In this document: positions 18,176 to 26,444 of the stretch, in pieces
Layout: each line of letters starts with the position of its first letter
Numbering within the stretch: position 1 is the stretch's first letter
Origin: DASVWZ01 sp963758285
GTDB lineage: Bacteria > Acidobacteriota > Terriglobia > Terriglobales > Acidobacteriaceae
Direction of reading: 5' to 3'
NCBI GenBank assembly: GCA_963758285.1
Contig: CAVWUT010000015.1
Location: 124,001-188,000 of the forward strand
DNA length: 64,000 nt
Notes under the pieces: model-generated
Seen by the model: the letters and a program-made list of their open reading frames with translations, nothing else
Databases searched by the model: none
Told to the model about the DNA's origin: nothing
Translations under genes and position numbers: made by a program

Positions 18176-19873
18176 CTAGTCGCTGCCGGAGGCGCTTCTT
18201 GCGCGGGCGGCTTCGAATTCATCGCCCTTTTGCCATTGGACGAGTGTGGCCTGGTTGGCAGCTTCCCACGCCAACGCGAATCCGAAGCGAGCCATGGCGG
18301 CGTCGCCCGTAAAATCCATGTCGGCGCGGTACTCGTCGCTGGGCTGGTGATAGCGCTTGGCGGTGTATTCATCGGCTTGCTGCATCCCCCAGGAAGCTGG
18401 GTGCCCTTTGTATTTCATGCCTTCCGCGATCGAGAACGATGGCACCCCCACGCGCGCCAGACTGAAATGATCGGAGCGGTAATAGTGGCCGGCTTCGGGA
18501 TGAGAATCGGGCCGGATGGCCAGGCGGAACGTCTCCGCCAGCGACCGAACCACCGGATAAAACGTAGTTCGTTCGGAGCCGGAGACCTCGACTTCCTGCG
18601 GCGCGCCTAGGGGGGGTAGGTCATCGTAATTCAGATCGAGGCTGATTCTTGCCGCCGGAACCGGCAGGTGTTTGCCCAGGTACTCCGAGCCCAGCAGCCC
18701 TTGTTCTTCCGCGGTCACAGCGGCGAACAGGATGGAACGCCGCGGCCTCTGCGGGGATTCGGTATAGGCACGCCCCAGTTCCAGCACGATGCCGCAGCCG
18801 GTGGCATTGTCGGCAGCGCCGTGGTAGATGTTGTCGCCGGGCATATCGGGGCGGATGCCCAGGTGATCATAATGCGCGGTGAACATCACCGCCTCGTCTT
18901 TCAGCGAGCCATGGGACCCCGGCAGGATCGCAAGCACGTTACTCGAAGAAAACCGCCGGACTTTGCTGGCCATGTGCGCCTTGAGCTTGACCGGCAGCGT
19001 AATCGGATGAAAGTCGCGCGCGCGGGCGTCATCAATCATCTTGTCCAAATTGAGCCCGGCGGAGGCAGCGATCTGCTGGGCAACATCGCCCGTGATCCAG
19101 GAAGCGGCTTTCAGCTTAGGAGTGCCATCGAGCTGCAGGAACGATTTTTCGCCGGAGTTGGAATTGCGCACCACTTCCCAGGGATAGCTCGCCATCTCGG
19201 TGGTGTGAATGAGAATGGCGCCGGCCGCGCCCTGGCGCGCCGCTTCTTCGTACTTGTAGGTCCAGCGCCCGTAGTAGGTCAACGCCCGACCCTTGAAGAA
19301 ATTGGGATCGTCCGAGGGCGGCTCGCTCACCAGCATGAGCAGGACTTTTCCCCGCAGGTTGGCGCCTTTATAGTCGTCCCACTTATATTCCGGGGCCTGG
19401 ATGCCGTAGCCCACATAGACGATTTCCGCTTCAATGTCGGATTGCGTCTGCTGCGTCTGGTCATAGGCGACATATTGGTCCAGCGGCTTCAAGTCGATCG
19501 CGGAGCCTTTCGTGGGAACCAGCGAAAATGTGGTCGCAGGATCGGGCGTAATGCCCACCAGCGGGACTTTCTGCATGTACGTGCCGTTGTCTCCCGCGGG
19601 CTTCAGGCCGTCAAGCGCAAACTGAGTGGCCATGTACTCGGCGGCGATGTCGCCTCCGCGCTGGCCCGTGCCACGGCCCTCCAGCAGATCGTGGGAAAGA
19701 AAACGCACGTGGGCGCGGATTCGCTCCGGATCAATCTTCTGCATCGCCGCGATGGCCGTTCCGGGCAGGCGAACAGAAGCAGAAGACGCTTGGGACCGCT
19801 TGTGCTGCTGGGGGGCAGCAGCCCCCGGAAATACAAGAAGCACGGCGCAAACTGCAGCTGCGCTCTTTCGCAT
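18176..19873 (-). CDS. Secreted M28-family zinc aminopeptidase with PA domain
   Basis: 565 aa. Signal peptide (KSAAAVCAVLLVFPGAAA), N-terminal catalytic part, an inserted PA domain around residues 120-280 ('VYVGYGIQAPEYKWDDYKG', 'GAAGAILIHTT'), then the M28 core. Predicted zinc/catalytic residues are in 'TAHYDHLG', 'GAADNATG', 'TAEEQGLLGS', 'SLDLNYDD' and 'KRYHQPSDEY'. It likely trims peptides in the periplasm or outside the cell. The start at 19873 has AGGAG 9 nt upstream; the frame is open to 20134. Confidence 0.88.
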   Translation of the reverse strand: MRKSAAAVCAVLLVFPGAAAPQQHKRSQASSASVRLPGTAIAAMQKIDPERIRAHVRFLSHDLLEGRGTGQRGGDIAAEYMATQFALDGLKPAGDNGTYMQKVPLVGITPDPATTFSLVPTKGSAIDLKPLDQYVAYDQTQQTQSDIEAEIVYVGYGIQAPEYKWDDYKGANLRGKVLLMLVSEPPSDDPNFFKGRALTYYGRWTYKYEEAARQGAAGAILIHTTEMASYPWEVVRNSNSGEKSFLQLDGTPKLKAASWITGDVAQQIAASAGLNLDKMIDDARARDFHPITLPVKLKAHMASKVRRFSSSNVLAILPGSHGSLKDEAVMFTAHYDHLGIRPDMPGDNIYHGAADNATGCGIVLELGRAYTESPQRPRRSILFAAVTAEEQGLLGSEYLGKHLPVPAARISLDLNYDDLPPLGAPQEVEVSGSERTTFYPVVRSLAETFRLAIRPDSHPEAGHYYRSDHFSLARVGVPSFSIAEGMKYKGHPASWGMQQADEYTAKRYHQPSDEYRADMDFTGDAAMARFGFALAWEAANQATLVQWQKGDEFEAARARSASGSD

Positions 19874-20102
19874 GTTGAGAAGGCTCCTGACTGACGCTGG
19901 AAACGAAACCGCTTGTACAGAATAGTAACTGGAGAGTGCGACCGCCGCGGTGACACGGTAGTACCAAGGCCATAGTAATTTACGGACAAGTACTCCCGGA
20001 ATGGAATGCTGGAAGCGATCTTTGCATTCTGACCAGGAGGCCGGACGGCTCCTAGTTTGCTGTTGTGGGGCAGCCCGCGACCGCGGGCTAGTTTTTGGAC
20101 CC

Positions 20103-20600
20103 TCAACCAGCACGAAACTCCGGAATGTCCTCATTCGCCCGGAAAACCGGAGTCACCGTGCGGCCGGCGATTATGGCCGCCTTATCGTTGATCTCGTCGA
20201 TTTCCTTGTGCGACCAGCCCACGCTCGAGATTTCGATCAAGCCATCCTGCTCGATCCAGAAGATTGTGGGCACGTTGGTCAGACCATAGGCGTTCGAGAC
20301 CGGGTAAGCCTTGGTGTCATCCATCAACACCGGAAACGTCACACCATATTCCTTGAGAAAAGCCGCCGTCTCTTTGCGGTCGTTCTGAGAGATCCCGGCA
20401 ATCGTGAGCCTGTCGTTTGCGTATGCCTTGTAGATGCGCTCAAGAAAGGGAAACGCGAACTGGCAAACCGGGCACGAGATCTTGAAAAAGGCAAGAACTA
20501 CCGGTCCGCGAACGAGTGCTTCATGAAGCGAAAACTGCTTGCCGTCCATGGCGGGCATGATAAAGTCGGGCGCGCTTGCTCCAGGGGTAAGTGCCGGCAT
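20103..20600 (-). CDS. Thioredoxin-fold peroxiredoxin/ResA-like protein
   Basis: 165 aa of AhpC/TSA type: 'GASAPDFIMPAMDGKQFSL', 'PVVLAFFKISCPVCQFAFPFLERI' with a CxxC active site (CPVC), and 'GLTNVPTIFWIEQDGLI' with the cis-proline. It resembles TlpA/ResA disulfide reductases more than peroxidases. No signal peptide from this start (GGAGG 7 nt upstream of the ATG at 20600; an ATG at 20636 is in frame). mutY lies upstream on the same strand, about 85 bp away. Confidence 0.82.
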   Translation of the reverse strand: MPALTPGASAPDFIMPAMDGKQFSLHEALVRGPVVLAFFKISCPVCQFAFPFLERIYKAYANDRLTIAGISQNDRKETAAFLKEYGVTFPVLMDDTKAYPVSNAYGLTNVPTIFWIEQDGLIEISSVGWSHKEIDEINDKAAIIAGRTVTPVFRANEDIPEFRAG

Positions 20601-20684
20601 TTTACGTCCTCCGAAAAGATTGCGAAAAAACTTCACTAGCTGAACGCGTTCATTTTACGCGGCGGTTATTTTGCGTACCAATCC

Positions 20685-21668
20685 TTAGATGATCTTGCCC
20701 GCACGAAGGATTTTGCGAGCCAGGCCCGTGAGAGGCAAAGTGGCAAGTCGGGAGCGCGGTATCCATAGACCCTTGATATCGGCTGGCGCAGCGTCCCGAA
20801 CGATTCTGACCAGATAATCCGTCACCGTGATGGAATGGCGCAGGGTAAGCCAAGGTTCAGCGCCGTTCAGGGCAGGAATTTCCGGCAGCTCCCACATGCC
20901 AGGCATCAGCGACGCGTCGGACGAACGCTGCACCAGCTGGATCGAACGGCCGCGGATACTCAGGGCATAGTGTATCTCCCGTTTGCGCTGGCGGTTCGCG
21001 CCTCGCGGAAGCGGGTGCTCCCCTTGCGTAGCGCATAGCGCGTTCACCGGGCAAAGCCCGCACTTAGGCTGGCGTGGCACGCAGACAGTGGCGCCTAGTT
21101 CCATCATGGCCTGGTTGAAGTCCCCGGGACGCTTCTGGTCCAGCAGTTGCCCGGCAAGCTGCCAGAGCGATTTATCGCAGAGATTCTCGCCCGCCACGCG
21201 CCGCAATAGGCGCTCGACGTTGCCATCGACCACGGCGGCGGGTTCGCTGAATGCGATGCTGGCGATCGCCGCGGCGGTGTAGCGGCCAATGCCCGGAAGA
21301 GTACGGAGTTCTTCAGCCGTCGTCGGAAAATTCCCCGCACGCTCTTTCACGATTTTCTTTGCAGCCGCGTGCAACATGCGAGCGCGCCGGTAGTATCCCA
21401 GGCCGCTCCACGCGGCCAGCACCGACGACTCACGGGCCCGGGCCAGTTTCTCGATAGTCGGAAACCGCCGGAGAAATAGTTTGTAGTACTGAACCACGGC
21501 GGCGACCCGCGTCTGTTGCAGCATGACCTCCGACAGCCAAACGCGGTAGGGGTCCCGGTCGGCACGCCAGGGCAGGTCGCGCTGGTGGCGATCAAACCAG
21601 GCCAGCAGCAGTCGGCGGAAGCGGCGCTTGCCGGGGCCCTCCGGCGCTAACGTCCCTCTGGATGCCAT
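20685..21668 (-). CDS. mutY: A/G-specific adenine DNA glycosylase MutY
   Basis: Removes adenine mispaired with 8-oxoguanine. 327 aa from the ATG at 21668. 'WLSEVMLQQTRVAAV' holds the catalytic glutamate, 'LPGIGRYTAAAIASIAF' is the helix-hairpin-helix, and 'VVDGNVERLLRR' contains the catalytic aspartate. The [4Fe-4S] loop is C-x6-C-x2-C-x5-C in 'CVPRQPKCGLCPVNALC'. The C-terminal NUDIX-like part is short ('LMPGMWELPEI'). The frame is open upstream to 21845, so the start is not certain. Confidence 0.92.
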   Translation of the reverse strand: MASRGTLAPEGPGKRRFRRLLLAWFDRHQRDLPWRADRDPYRVWLSEVMLQQTRVAAVVQYYKLFLRRFPTIEKLARARESSVLAAWSGLGYYRRARMLHAAAKKIVKERAGNFPTTAEELRTLPGIGRYTAAAIASIAFSEPAAVVDGNVERLLRRVAGENLCDKSLWQLAGQLLDQKRPGDFNQAMMELGATVCVPRQPKCGLCPVNALCATQGEHPLPRGANRQRKREIHYALSIRGRSIQLVQRSSDASLMPGMWELPEIPALNGAEPWLTLRHSITVTDYLVRIVRDAAPADIKGLWIPRSRLATLPLTGLARKILRAGKII

Positions 21669-21862
21669 GGTATGGATGAGGGTATCGTACAACCTTCCCT
21701 CTGCATACCTGCTCCAAGCAGCAACGGCATTCTCTGTTATCAGAGGTGCTTTACGGGATGCCTCCTGGTTGACCCTGGCCTGGGAGCAGGAAATAATGGA
21801 AACTCTGGTGTCCGCAAATTCAGGAGTGGCCGTCTTCGCGCTCACAGGACCGAAGGAGTACT

Positions 21863-22090
21863 ATGACCGATTTCAACCGCAAGGTGGAGGATGCGTCTGC
21901 GCGCATCAATCAGAAGGTTGCCGAGGCGACCGCCAGCATCGAGACCGAAGTGACGGAGGTCATCGAATATCTGAACCGCGAAGTGGTGCCGAACGTCCGC
22001 CAGCACTCCACCAAAGCGCTGCGCATCGCCGCGGAAAAGCTGGCCCATCTGGCAGACTACATGGAGCAGCACCCCACCCCCAAGAAGTAG
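21863..22090 (+). CDS. Small helical coiled-coil protein, unknown function
   Basis: 75 aa, ATG with GGAG 7 nt upstream. Entirely helical and charged ('VEDASARINQKVAEATASIETEVTEVIEYL' in segments), a likely coiled-coil. No signal peptide. Divergent from mutY and directly upstream of the RlpA-like lipoprotein, whose frame runs through this gene's end. Confidence 0.65.
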   Translation: MTDFNRKVEDASARINQKVAEATASIETEVTEVIEYLNREVVPNVRQHSTKALRIAAEKLAHLADYMEQHPTPKK

Positions 22091-22092
22091 CG

Positions 22093-22863
22093 CTTCGGGC
22101 GGCTTGGATTGTATTCCTTCCTGTTTTGATTTTGCTGATCGGCTGCGGCGCTCACCAGCAGGCCAAGGCCAGCGTCCCACCTGCGCCCGCCATCACAGCG
22201 TCTGAAACCACAGAGGAAACCTCATCCGCGGAGACGGATTCAGAAACTTCCCCGCACAAAAGCGCGCCCAGGGAGGCCGAAGAAGAGGCGTTATCCGTTC
22301 CTGCGGGCACCAAGCCGGTATTGGTGGAAACGGGTTTAGCTAGCTGGTACGGCCCGCCGTATCACAACCATCGGGGCTCCAACGGCGAAGTCTATAACAT
22401 GCATGCCATGACGGCCGCCCATCGCACGCTTCCGCTGGGATCGATTGTGCGGGTGTCCAACGAGAAAACGGGACACTCGGCTCTGGTTCGCATCACCGAC
22501 CGCGGGCCGTTTGTGGAGGGCCGCATTCTGGACCTCTCGCTGGCAGCCGCCAAGAAGGTGGATGTGTGGCGAGCCGGAGTTGCCGAAGTCCGCATGGAAG
22601 TTCTGTACACTCCGGCTCCGCTACAAACCGGCGGACGCTGGGCGGTGCAGATTGGCGCATTCGAGAAACAGCATGCGGCGGACAAAATGGCCGGGCACCT
22701 TTCGCACCGCTACCACACTGCCAAAGTGCTCTGCTTCGGTAGTCCGGTAGGAGACTGGTGGGTGCGGGTGCGCGTGCAGGACGACAGCCGCAAAAAAGCC
22801 GAAGAAGTGGCTCGCGAGACCCACACTGACGAAGGATCGATTTTTCTGGTTAGGCTGGACTAG
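22093..22863 (+). CDS. rlpA: RlpA-like lipoprotein with SPOR domain (start unresolved)
   Basis: RlpA proteins act on peptidoglycan at the septum. A lipoprotein signal ends in 'VLILLIGCG' (lipobox LIGC). The double-psi beta-barrel is 'GLASWYGPPYHNHRGSNGE' ... 'HRTLPLGSIVRVSN' ... 'ITDRGPFVEGRILDLSLAAA', with the conserved Asp and Ser of lytic RlpA. The C-terminal SPOR domain is 'GRWAVQIGAFEKQHAADKM'. No ATG, GTG or TTG in this frame precedes the signal sequence nearby, so the coordinate is approximate. The start may be non-standard or affected by an error. Confidence 0.82.
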   Translation, partial: LRAAWIVFLPVLILLIGCGAHQQAKASVPPAPAITASETTEETSSAETDSETSPHKSAPREAEEEALSVPAGTKPVLVETGLASWYGPPYHNHRGSNGEVYNMHAMTAAHRTLPLGSIVRVSNEKTGHSALVRITDRGPFVEGRILDLSLAAAKKVDVWRAGVAEVRMEVLYTPAPLQTGGRWAVQIGAFEKQHAADKMAGHLSHRYHTAKVLCFGSPVGDWWVRVRVQDDSRKKAEEVARETHTDEGSIFLVRLD

Positions 22864-22949
22864 AACAATTCTCCACTGTGTCCCCGGCCTCTGCAGTGAT
22901 GGCACGCAGCGGTAAGAAGGCCGCGAGCGGTGTAAAGAACAGAACTTGT

Positions 22950-23383
22950 GGCAGCCGGACCTGTAAGCCGAATTCTGTCTGCCGGATTGCTCCGGCAGGA
23001 CGGCCATTCCTCTGGGCCACGCATTACTGCGCGGCTCAAGCGACCTACCCGGAGGTTGTGACGCGCCGAGCCGGCACGTGCGGAACCGAAGCCCCGGATC
23101 CCTCCCTATTTGGTCTTGCTCCGTGTCGGGTTTGCCCTGCCCGCGGCATTACTGACGCGGCGGTGCGCTCTTACCGCACCTTTTCACCCTTACCCCGCCG
23201 TTCTGGTCGGCCTTCGTCGGCGCGGCGAAACCTCACCAGAACGGCGGGGCGGTATATTTTCTGTGGCACTTTCCGTCGAACGGGCTTGAACCCGCCCTCC
23301 CGGACGTTATCCGGCACACTGCTCTGCGGAGTTCGGACTTTCCTCTGTCTTGCGACAGCGACCGTCCGGCCCAGCTGCCAACA
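22950..23383 (-). ncRNA. rnpB: RNase P RNA, bacterial class A
   Basis: Catalytic RNA that cuts the 5' leader from tRNAs. Read on the minus strand, the 5' end (about 23380) has GAGGAAAGTCCGAACTCC (P4/CR-I region). The middle has AAGGGTGAAAAGGTGCGGT and AGAGCGCACCG, and the 3' part has ACAGAATTCGGCTTACAGG (the P4 complement), all diagnostic. About 430 nt. A TATAAT lies just upstream. Confidence 0.93.
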
Positions 23384-23388
23384 GCTTC

Positions 23389-23394
23389 ATTATA
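23389..23394 (-). promoter_or_regulatory. -10 box of rnpB
   Basis: On the minus strand a perfect TATAAT lies about 7 nt before the first RNA bases. The -35 region is weak, with CTGGCA as the only candidate. Confidence 0.6.
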
Positions 23395-23444
23395 GTGCAG
23401 GCAGATCGTGCCAGCGGCGCTGCATGGATGGGTGGGCTGCTCTC

Positions 23445-23855
23445 CTACTCCTTGGGCGCGAGGAGGAGCGGATACAGCAGCAGGGCCAGGCCAATCAACA
23501 ATGGAATCAGTCCGGCCAGGTAAACCGGCTCGTCGCGTACAATCCCGCGCAGAAACACCATGACACCGATGCCGACGGCGGCCGTAATCAAGCCGCCTAG
23601 CTTCATGCCTTCGATGCGCCGTTTTACAGCGTTTTTTTCTTGCTCGCGCAGCAGTTCCAGCGCGCTTCTGGCTCCCTCTCCTGAGCTCTCCGCGATTTTT
23701 TTCAGGGTGTCGCTCGTGTAGTACGCTTCTCTCTCTTTGCGGCGAGCCTCAGACCATGCCGCCACACCCAGAAACGAGAACAGGGCTATGCTCCCGACGA
23801 TCGGGACTAGAAAGACAGCGACGCCTACGACACTCTCTCCGAGATTGGGTTCCAT
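23445..23855 (-). CDS. Small membrane protein (DUF6249-like)
   Basis: 136 aa. N-terminal TM (about 10-33, VGVAVFLVPIVGSIALFSFL), a charged cytosolic helix ('EREAYYTSDTLKKIAESSGEGARSALELL' read in two parts), then two closely spaced TM segments ('LITAAVGIGVMVFL', 'AGLIPLLIGLALLLYPLLL'). It resembles DUF6249 proteins found beside ECF sigma genes. The ATG at 23855 has AAGGAGG 5 nt upstream. Divergent from the sigma gene, with which it may share regulation. Confidence 0.7.
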   Translation of the reverse strand: MEPNLGESVVGVAVFLVPIVGSIALFSFLGVAAWSEARRKEREAYYTSDTLKKIAESSGEGARSALELLREQEKNAVKRRIEGMKLGGLITAAVGIGVMVFLRGIVRDEPVYLAGLIPLLIGLALLLYPLLLAPKE

Positions 23856-23952
23856 TGGAGCCTCCTTGTGCAATTTTCCGCTTACGTCAGGTCAGACCGG
23901 CCTTCCCCAGTTCCGGTTGCACTTTTTTCGTCCCATTGCCATTTCTGAAATA

Positions 23953-24567
23953 ATGCAACCGTCCGTAACGGTGTCGTGTCATACCTTTGAGGCAAAGTCC
24001 AGCGTGAGCGCGAACGACGATCAGGCCGATGTCGAAAGAGTCCTGGCGGGCGAGATTTCCGCCTTTGAAGGGATCGTCCAGCGCTGGCAGACTCCGCTCG
24101 TCAATCTGGCCTACCGCTTCTGCCATGATCGCGGCCGAGCCGAAGATATGGCTCAGGAAGCCTTTCTGCGCGCCTACCGCGGGCTCGGCCAGTGGCGCAA
24201 GGACGCGGTCTTTTCCACCTGGCTCTTCGCCCTGGCGACCAACCTCTATCGTTCGGAACTGCGCCGTATTCCGGCGCGGACGGTTTCGCTCGAAGGCATT
24301 GCCGAGCCTCCGGACGCGCGGGTTACTGACGGAGGCCTCGAAGACCAGGATCGGGATTTGGCGGTGCGGCGCGCGGTTCTTGCTCTGCCCGCGAAGTATC
24401 GCGAGGCATTGCTTCTTTTTTATTTTCACGACATGGACGTCGCCACCGCCGCGAGCAGCCTCGGTCTGCCCGAGGGTACGGTCAAGGCGAGATTGTTTCG
24501 CGGGCGCGAAATCCTGCGTAGTAAACTTCCGCAGTTGTTGGCGGTGACCCGCCTGAAGGAGGCTTGA
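23953..24567 (+). CDS. ECF-type RNA polymerase sigma factor
   Basis: About 204 aa. Region 2: 'VNLAYRFCHDRGRAEDMAQEAFLRAYRGL' (segments) and 'FSTWLFALATNLYRSELRR'. Region 4 helix-turn-helix: 'LPAKYREALLLFYFHDMDVATAASSLGLPEGTVKARLFRGREIL' (segments). It directs transcription of a small regulon. ATG at 23953; GTG at 24004 is an alternative. Its TGA overlaps the start of the next gene (TGATGA), typical for sigma/anti-sigma pairs. Confidence 0.9.
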   Translation: MQPSVTVSCHTFEAKSSVSANDDQADVERVLAGEISAFEGIVQRWQTPLVNLAYRFCHDRGRAEDMAQEAFLRAYRGLGQWRKDAVFSTWLFALATNLYRSELRRIPARTVSLEGIAEPPDARVTDGGLEDQDRDLAVRRAVLALPAKYREALLLFYFHDMDVATAASSLGLPEGTVKARLFRGREILRSKLPQLLAVTRLKEA

Positions 24568-24962
24568 TGAGACACTTGATTAGTCACGACCAGGTCGATC
24601 GCATTCTTTCCCGGGAGGATGAAATTCTTCCCTCGTCGGGCTTCGCCGTCTCTGTCATGGATGCGGTCCGACGCGAGGCTGCAGCCCCACCGCCGATCCC
24701 GTTCCCGTGGAAGCGCGCCCTGCCCGGCCTGGTGGCTGCAGGTTTGGCACTGGCACTGGTTCTGGTTGTGGTAGTCGTGGCCATCGTGCAGTTGGGGAGA
24801 TCGTCAGCGACCCCGCAGTTTTCCATGTCCTTGCCGTCCGTATTGACGCCCATCTTCCATCGGAACATGGCGACTGCGGCGACGAGTTGGATGGTGCTGG
24901 CGCTGCTGGCGACCTGGGTGTCGGTGAAAGTCTCGATGCGCCTTGCGTCCGGCAGGCAATGA
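24567..24962 (+). CDS. Membrane protein, probable anti-sigma partner
   Basis: 131 aa, starting on the last base of the sigma gene's stop. A cytosolic N-terminus of about 45 residues, TM ('LPGLVAAGLALALVLVVVVVAI'), a short loop, and a second TM ('TSWMVLALLATWVSVKVSM'). No zinc-binding HxxxCxxC anti-sigma motif is seen. The partner role rests on the overlap and the topology. Confidence 0.65.
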   Translation: MRHLISHDQVDRILSREDEILPSSGFAVSVMDAVRREAAAPPPIPFPWKRALPGLVAAGLALALVLVVVVVAIVQLGRSSATPQFSMSLPSVLTPIFHRNMATAATSWMVLALLATWVSVKVSMRLASGRQ

Positions 24963-25098
24963 GACGGCTTCCACGCTAACCTGCTTCCCTGCATAACACG
25001 CTTGCCCCGTGAAGGCCGCCGCCGTGGGCCCGCCCGCCTTGTGCTGCTAAACTTACTTGGGGAAGGTTCCCCTCCCGCAGTGCCAGGGCTGCGGTGAG

Positions 25099-26340
25099 AT
25101 GCGCCAGCCAATGAACATTCTCGAAGCGATCAAGATCGCGCTCCAGTCGCTGTGGGCGAACAAACTGCGCTCGGTGCTGACGCTGCTCGGAGTTGTGATT
25201 GGCGTCGCTGCCGTGATTGCGGTCGTGACCTTCGTGAACGGAATCAACGGCTACGTCGCGGAAAAAATCTTCAATCTCGGCGCCGACGTTTTCATCATCA
25301 GCAAAGTTTCGCCGGTCATCACCAACATCGACCAGTTTCTCGAGGGACAAAGGCGTAAGGACCTTACCCTGGACGACTACGAGGCGGTGCGCGACGCTTG
25401 CCGCGACTGCTCCATGGCCGGCGCTTCCACCATCAAAACGGACGGCCACGTGAAATACGGAGAACAATCGATTGCAGATTGCTGGGTCCGTGGATTCACG
25501 CCATCCATGACCGCCATTCTCGACCTCGACCTCGATGCCGGGCGCATGCTGAACGAAAACGATGAGGAGCGACGTTCCAACGTGGCCGTCATCGGAACCG
25601 ATCTGCTCGAGAGCCTGTTTCCGGGAGTGGATCCTCTGGGCAAAGAGATTCGCGTGGAAGGCCAGATTTATACGGTCATCGGAGTGGGCAAGAAACAGGG
25701 AAAGACTCTCGGCCAAAGCCGTGACAAATACGTTGCGATCCCCATCACGACCTATCTGAAGCAGTTCGGCACGCACAGCAGCATCCGGATTTTTGGCAAG
25801 GCGAGTGGCGTCGGCTCCCAACTGGAATCGGCGCTGGACGAGGCGCGGGTCATTGTGCGCGCTCGCCGCCACGATGCCCCGGGCGCGCCCGACAGTTTCG
25901 TCGCCGAGACCAACGAGGGCTTTCTGAGTATCTGGTCGGGTCTGTCGCAGACCTTTTTTATCGCGATGATTGCGATTGCGGCAATTTCGCTGGTGGTCGG
26001 TGGCATCGTGATCATGAACATCATGCTGGTTTCGGTCACCGAGCGCACTCGGGAAATCGGTATCCGCAAAGCCATGGGCGCTCGCCGGCAGGATGTGCTG
26101 CTGCAATTCCTGATCGAGTCCGGCACCATGGCGCTGATCGGGGGCATTCTGGGCGTGCTGTTTGGGATCGGGGTTGCCAAGGGAATCACCGCGCTCATCG
26201 GCATGCCTTCTGCCATCAAACTGTGGGCGGTCGCGGCGGGACTGCTGGTTTCAGGAAGCGTCGGTGTTTTCTTCGGTGTGTACCCGGCCAGACGGGCCGC
26301 GCGACTGGACCCGATCGCAGCCCTGAGATTCGAACTGTAA
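25099..26340 (+). CDS. MacB-type ABC transporter permease (1)
   Basis: 413 aa, MacB/LolC/FtsX layout: TM1 ('KLRSVLTLLGVVIGVAAVIAVVTF'), a large periplasmic MacB_PCD domain (about 50-270), then three C-terminal TMs with 'VGGIVIMNIMLVSVTERTREIGIRKAMGARR' (segments) and 'YPARRAARLDPIAALR'. ATG at 25099, with 25111 possible. No ABC ATPase gene lies next to it. It is followed by a second permease, separated by an inverted-repeat spacer. Substrate unknown. Confidence 0.9.
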   Translation: MRQPMNILEAIKIALQSLWANKLRSVLTLLGVVIGVAAVIAVVTFVNGINGYVAEKIFNLGADVFIISKVSPVITNIDQFLEGQRRKDLTLDDYEAVRDACRDCSMAGASTIKTDGHVKYGEQSIADCWVRGFTPSMTAILDLDLDAGRMLNENDEERRSNVAVIGTDLLESLFPGVDPLGKEIRVEGQIYTVIGVGKKQGKTLGQSRDKYVAIPITTYLKQFGTHSSIRIFGKASGVGSQLESALDEARVIVRARRHDAPGAPDSFVAETNEGFLSIWSGLSQTFFIAMIAIAAISLVVGGIVIMNIMLVSVTERTREIGIRKAMGARRQDVLLQFLIESGTMALIGGILGVLFGIGVAKGITALIGMPSAIKLWAVAAGLLVSGSVGVFFGVYPARRAARLDPIAALRFEL

Positions 26341-26342
26341 GA

Positions 26343-26437
26343 AATTGGGTAATTTGGTAATCGGATAATTGAATAATTGGAAACCCGTGTGCGTTTTTGC
26401 TCTTAAATTACCAAATTACCCAATTACCAAATGGCTC
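26343..26437. repeat. Inverted word-repeat element (AATTGGGTAATT type)
   Basis: A perfect 19-bp inverted pair: AATTGGGTAATTTGGTAAT at 26343-26361 and its complement at 26408-26427, between the two permease genes. It is AT-rich, unlike its flanks. Same build as the elements at 32761 and 60852 but another word. Confidence 0.85.
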
Positions 26438-26444
26438 AATTCTT

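Noticed and set aside
18668..19894. 408-codon plus-strand ORF opposite the M28 peptidase
   Set aside because: Antisense shadow; no motif or ribosome-binding site.
23000..23330. Plus-strand ORFs across 22878-23600
   Set aside because: The sequence is the RNase P RNA gene on the minus strand.
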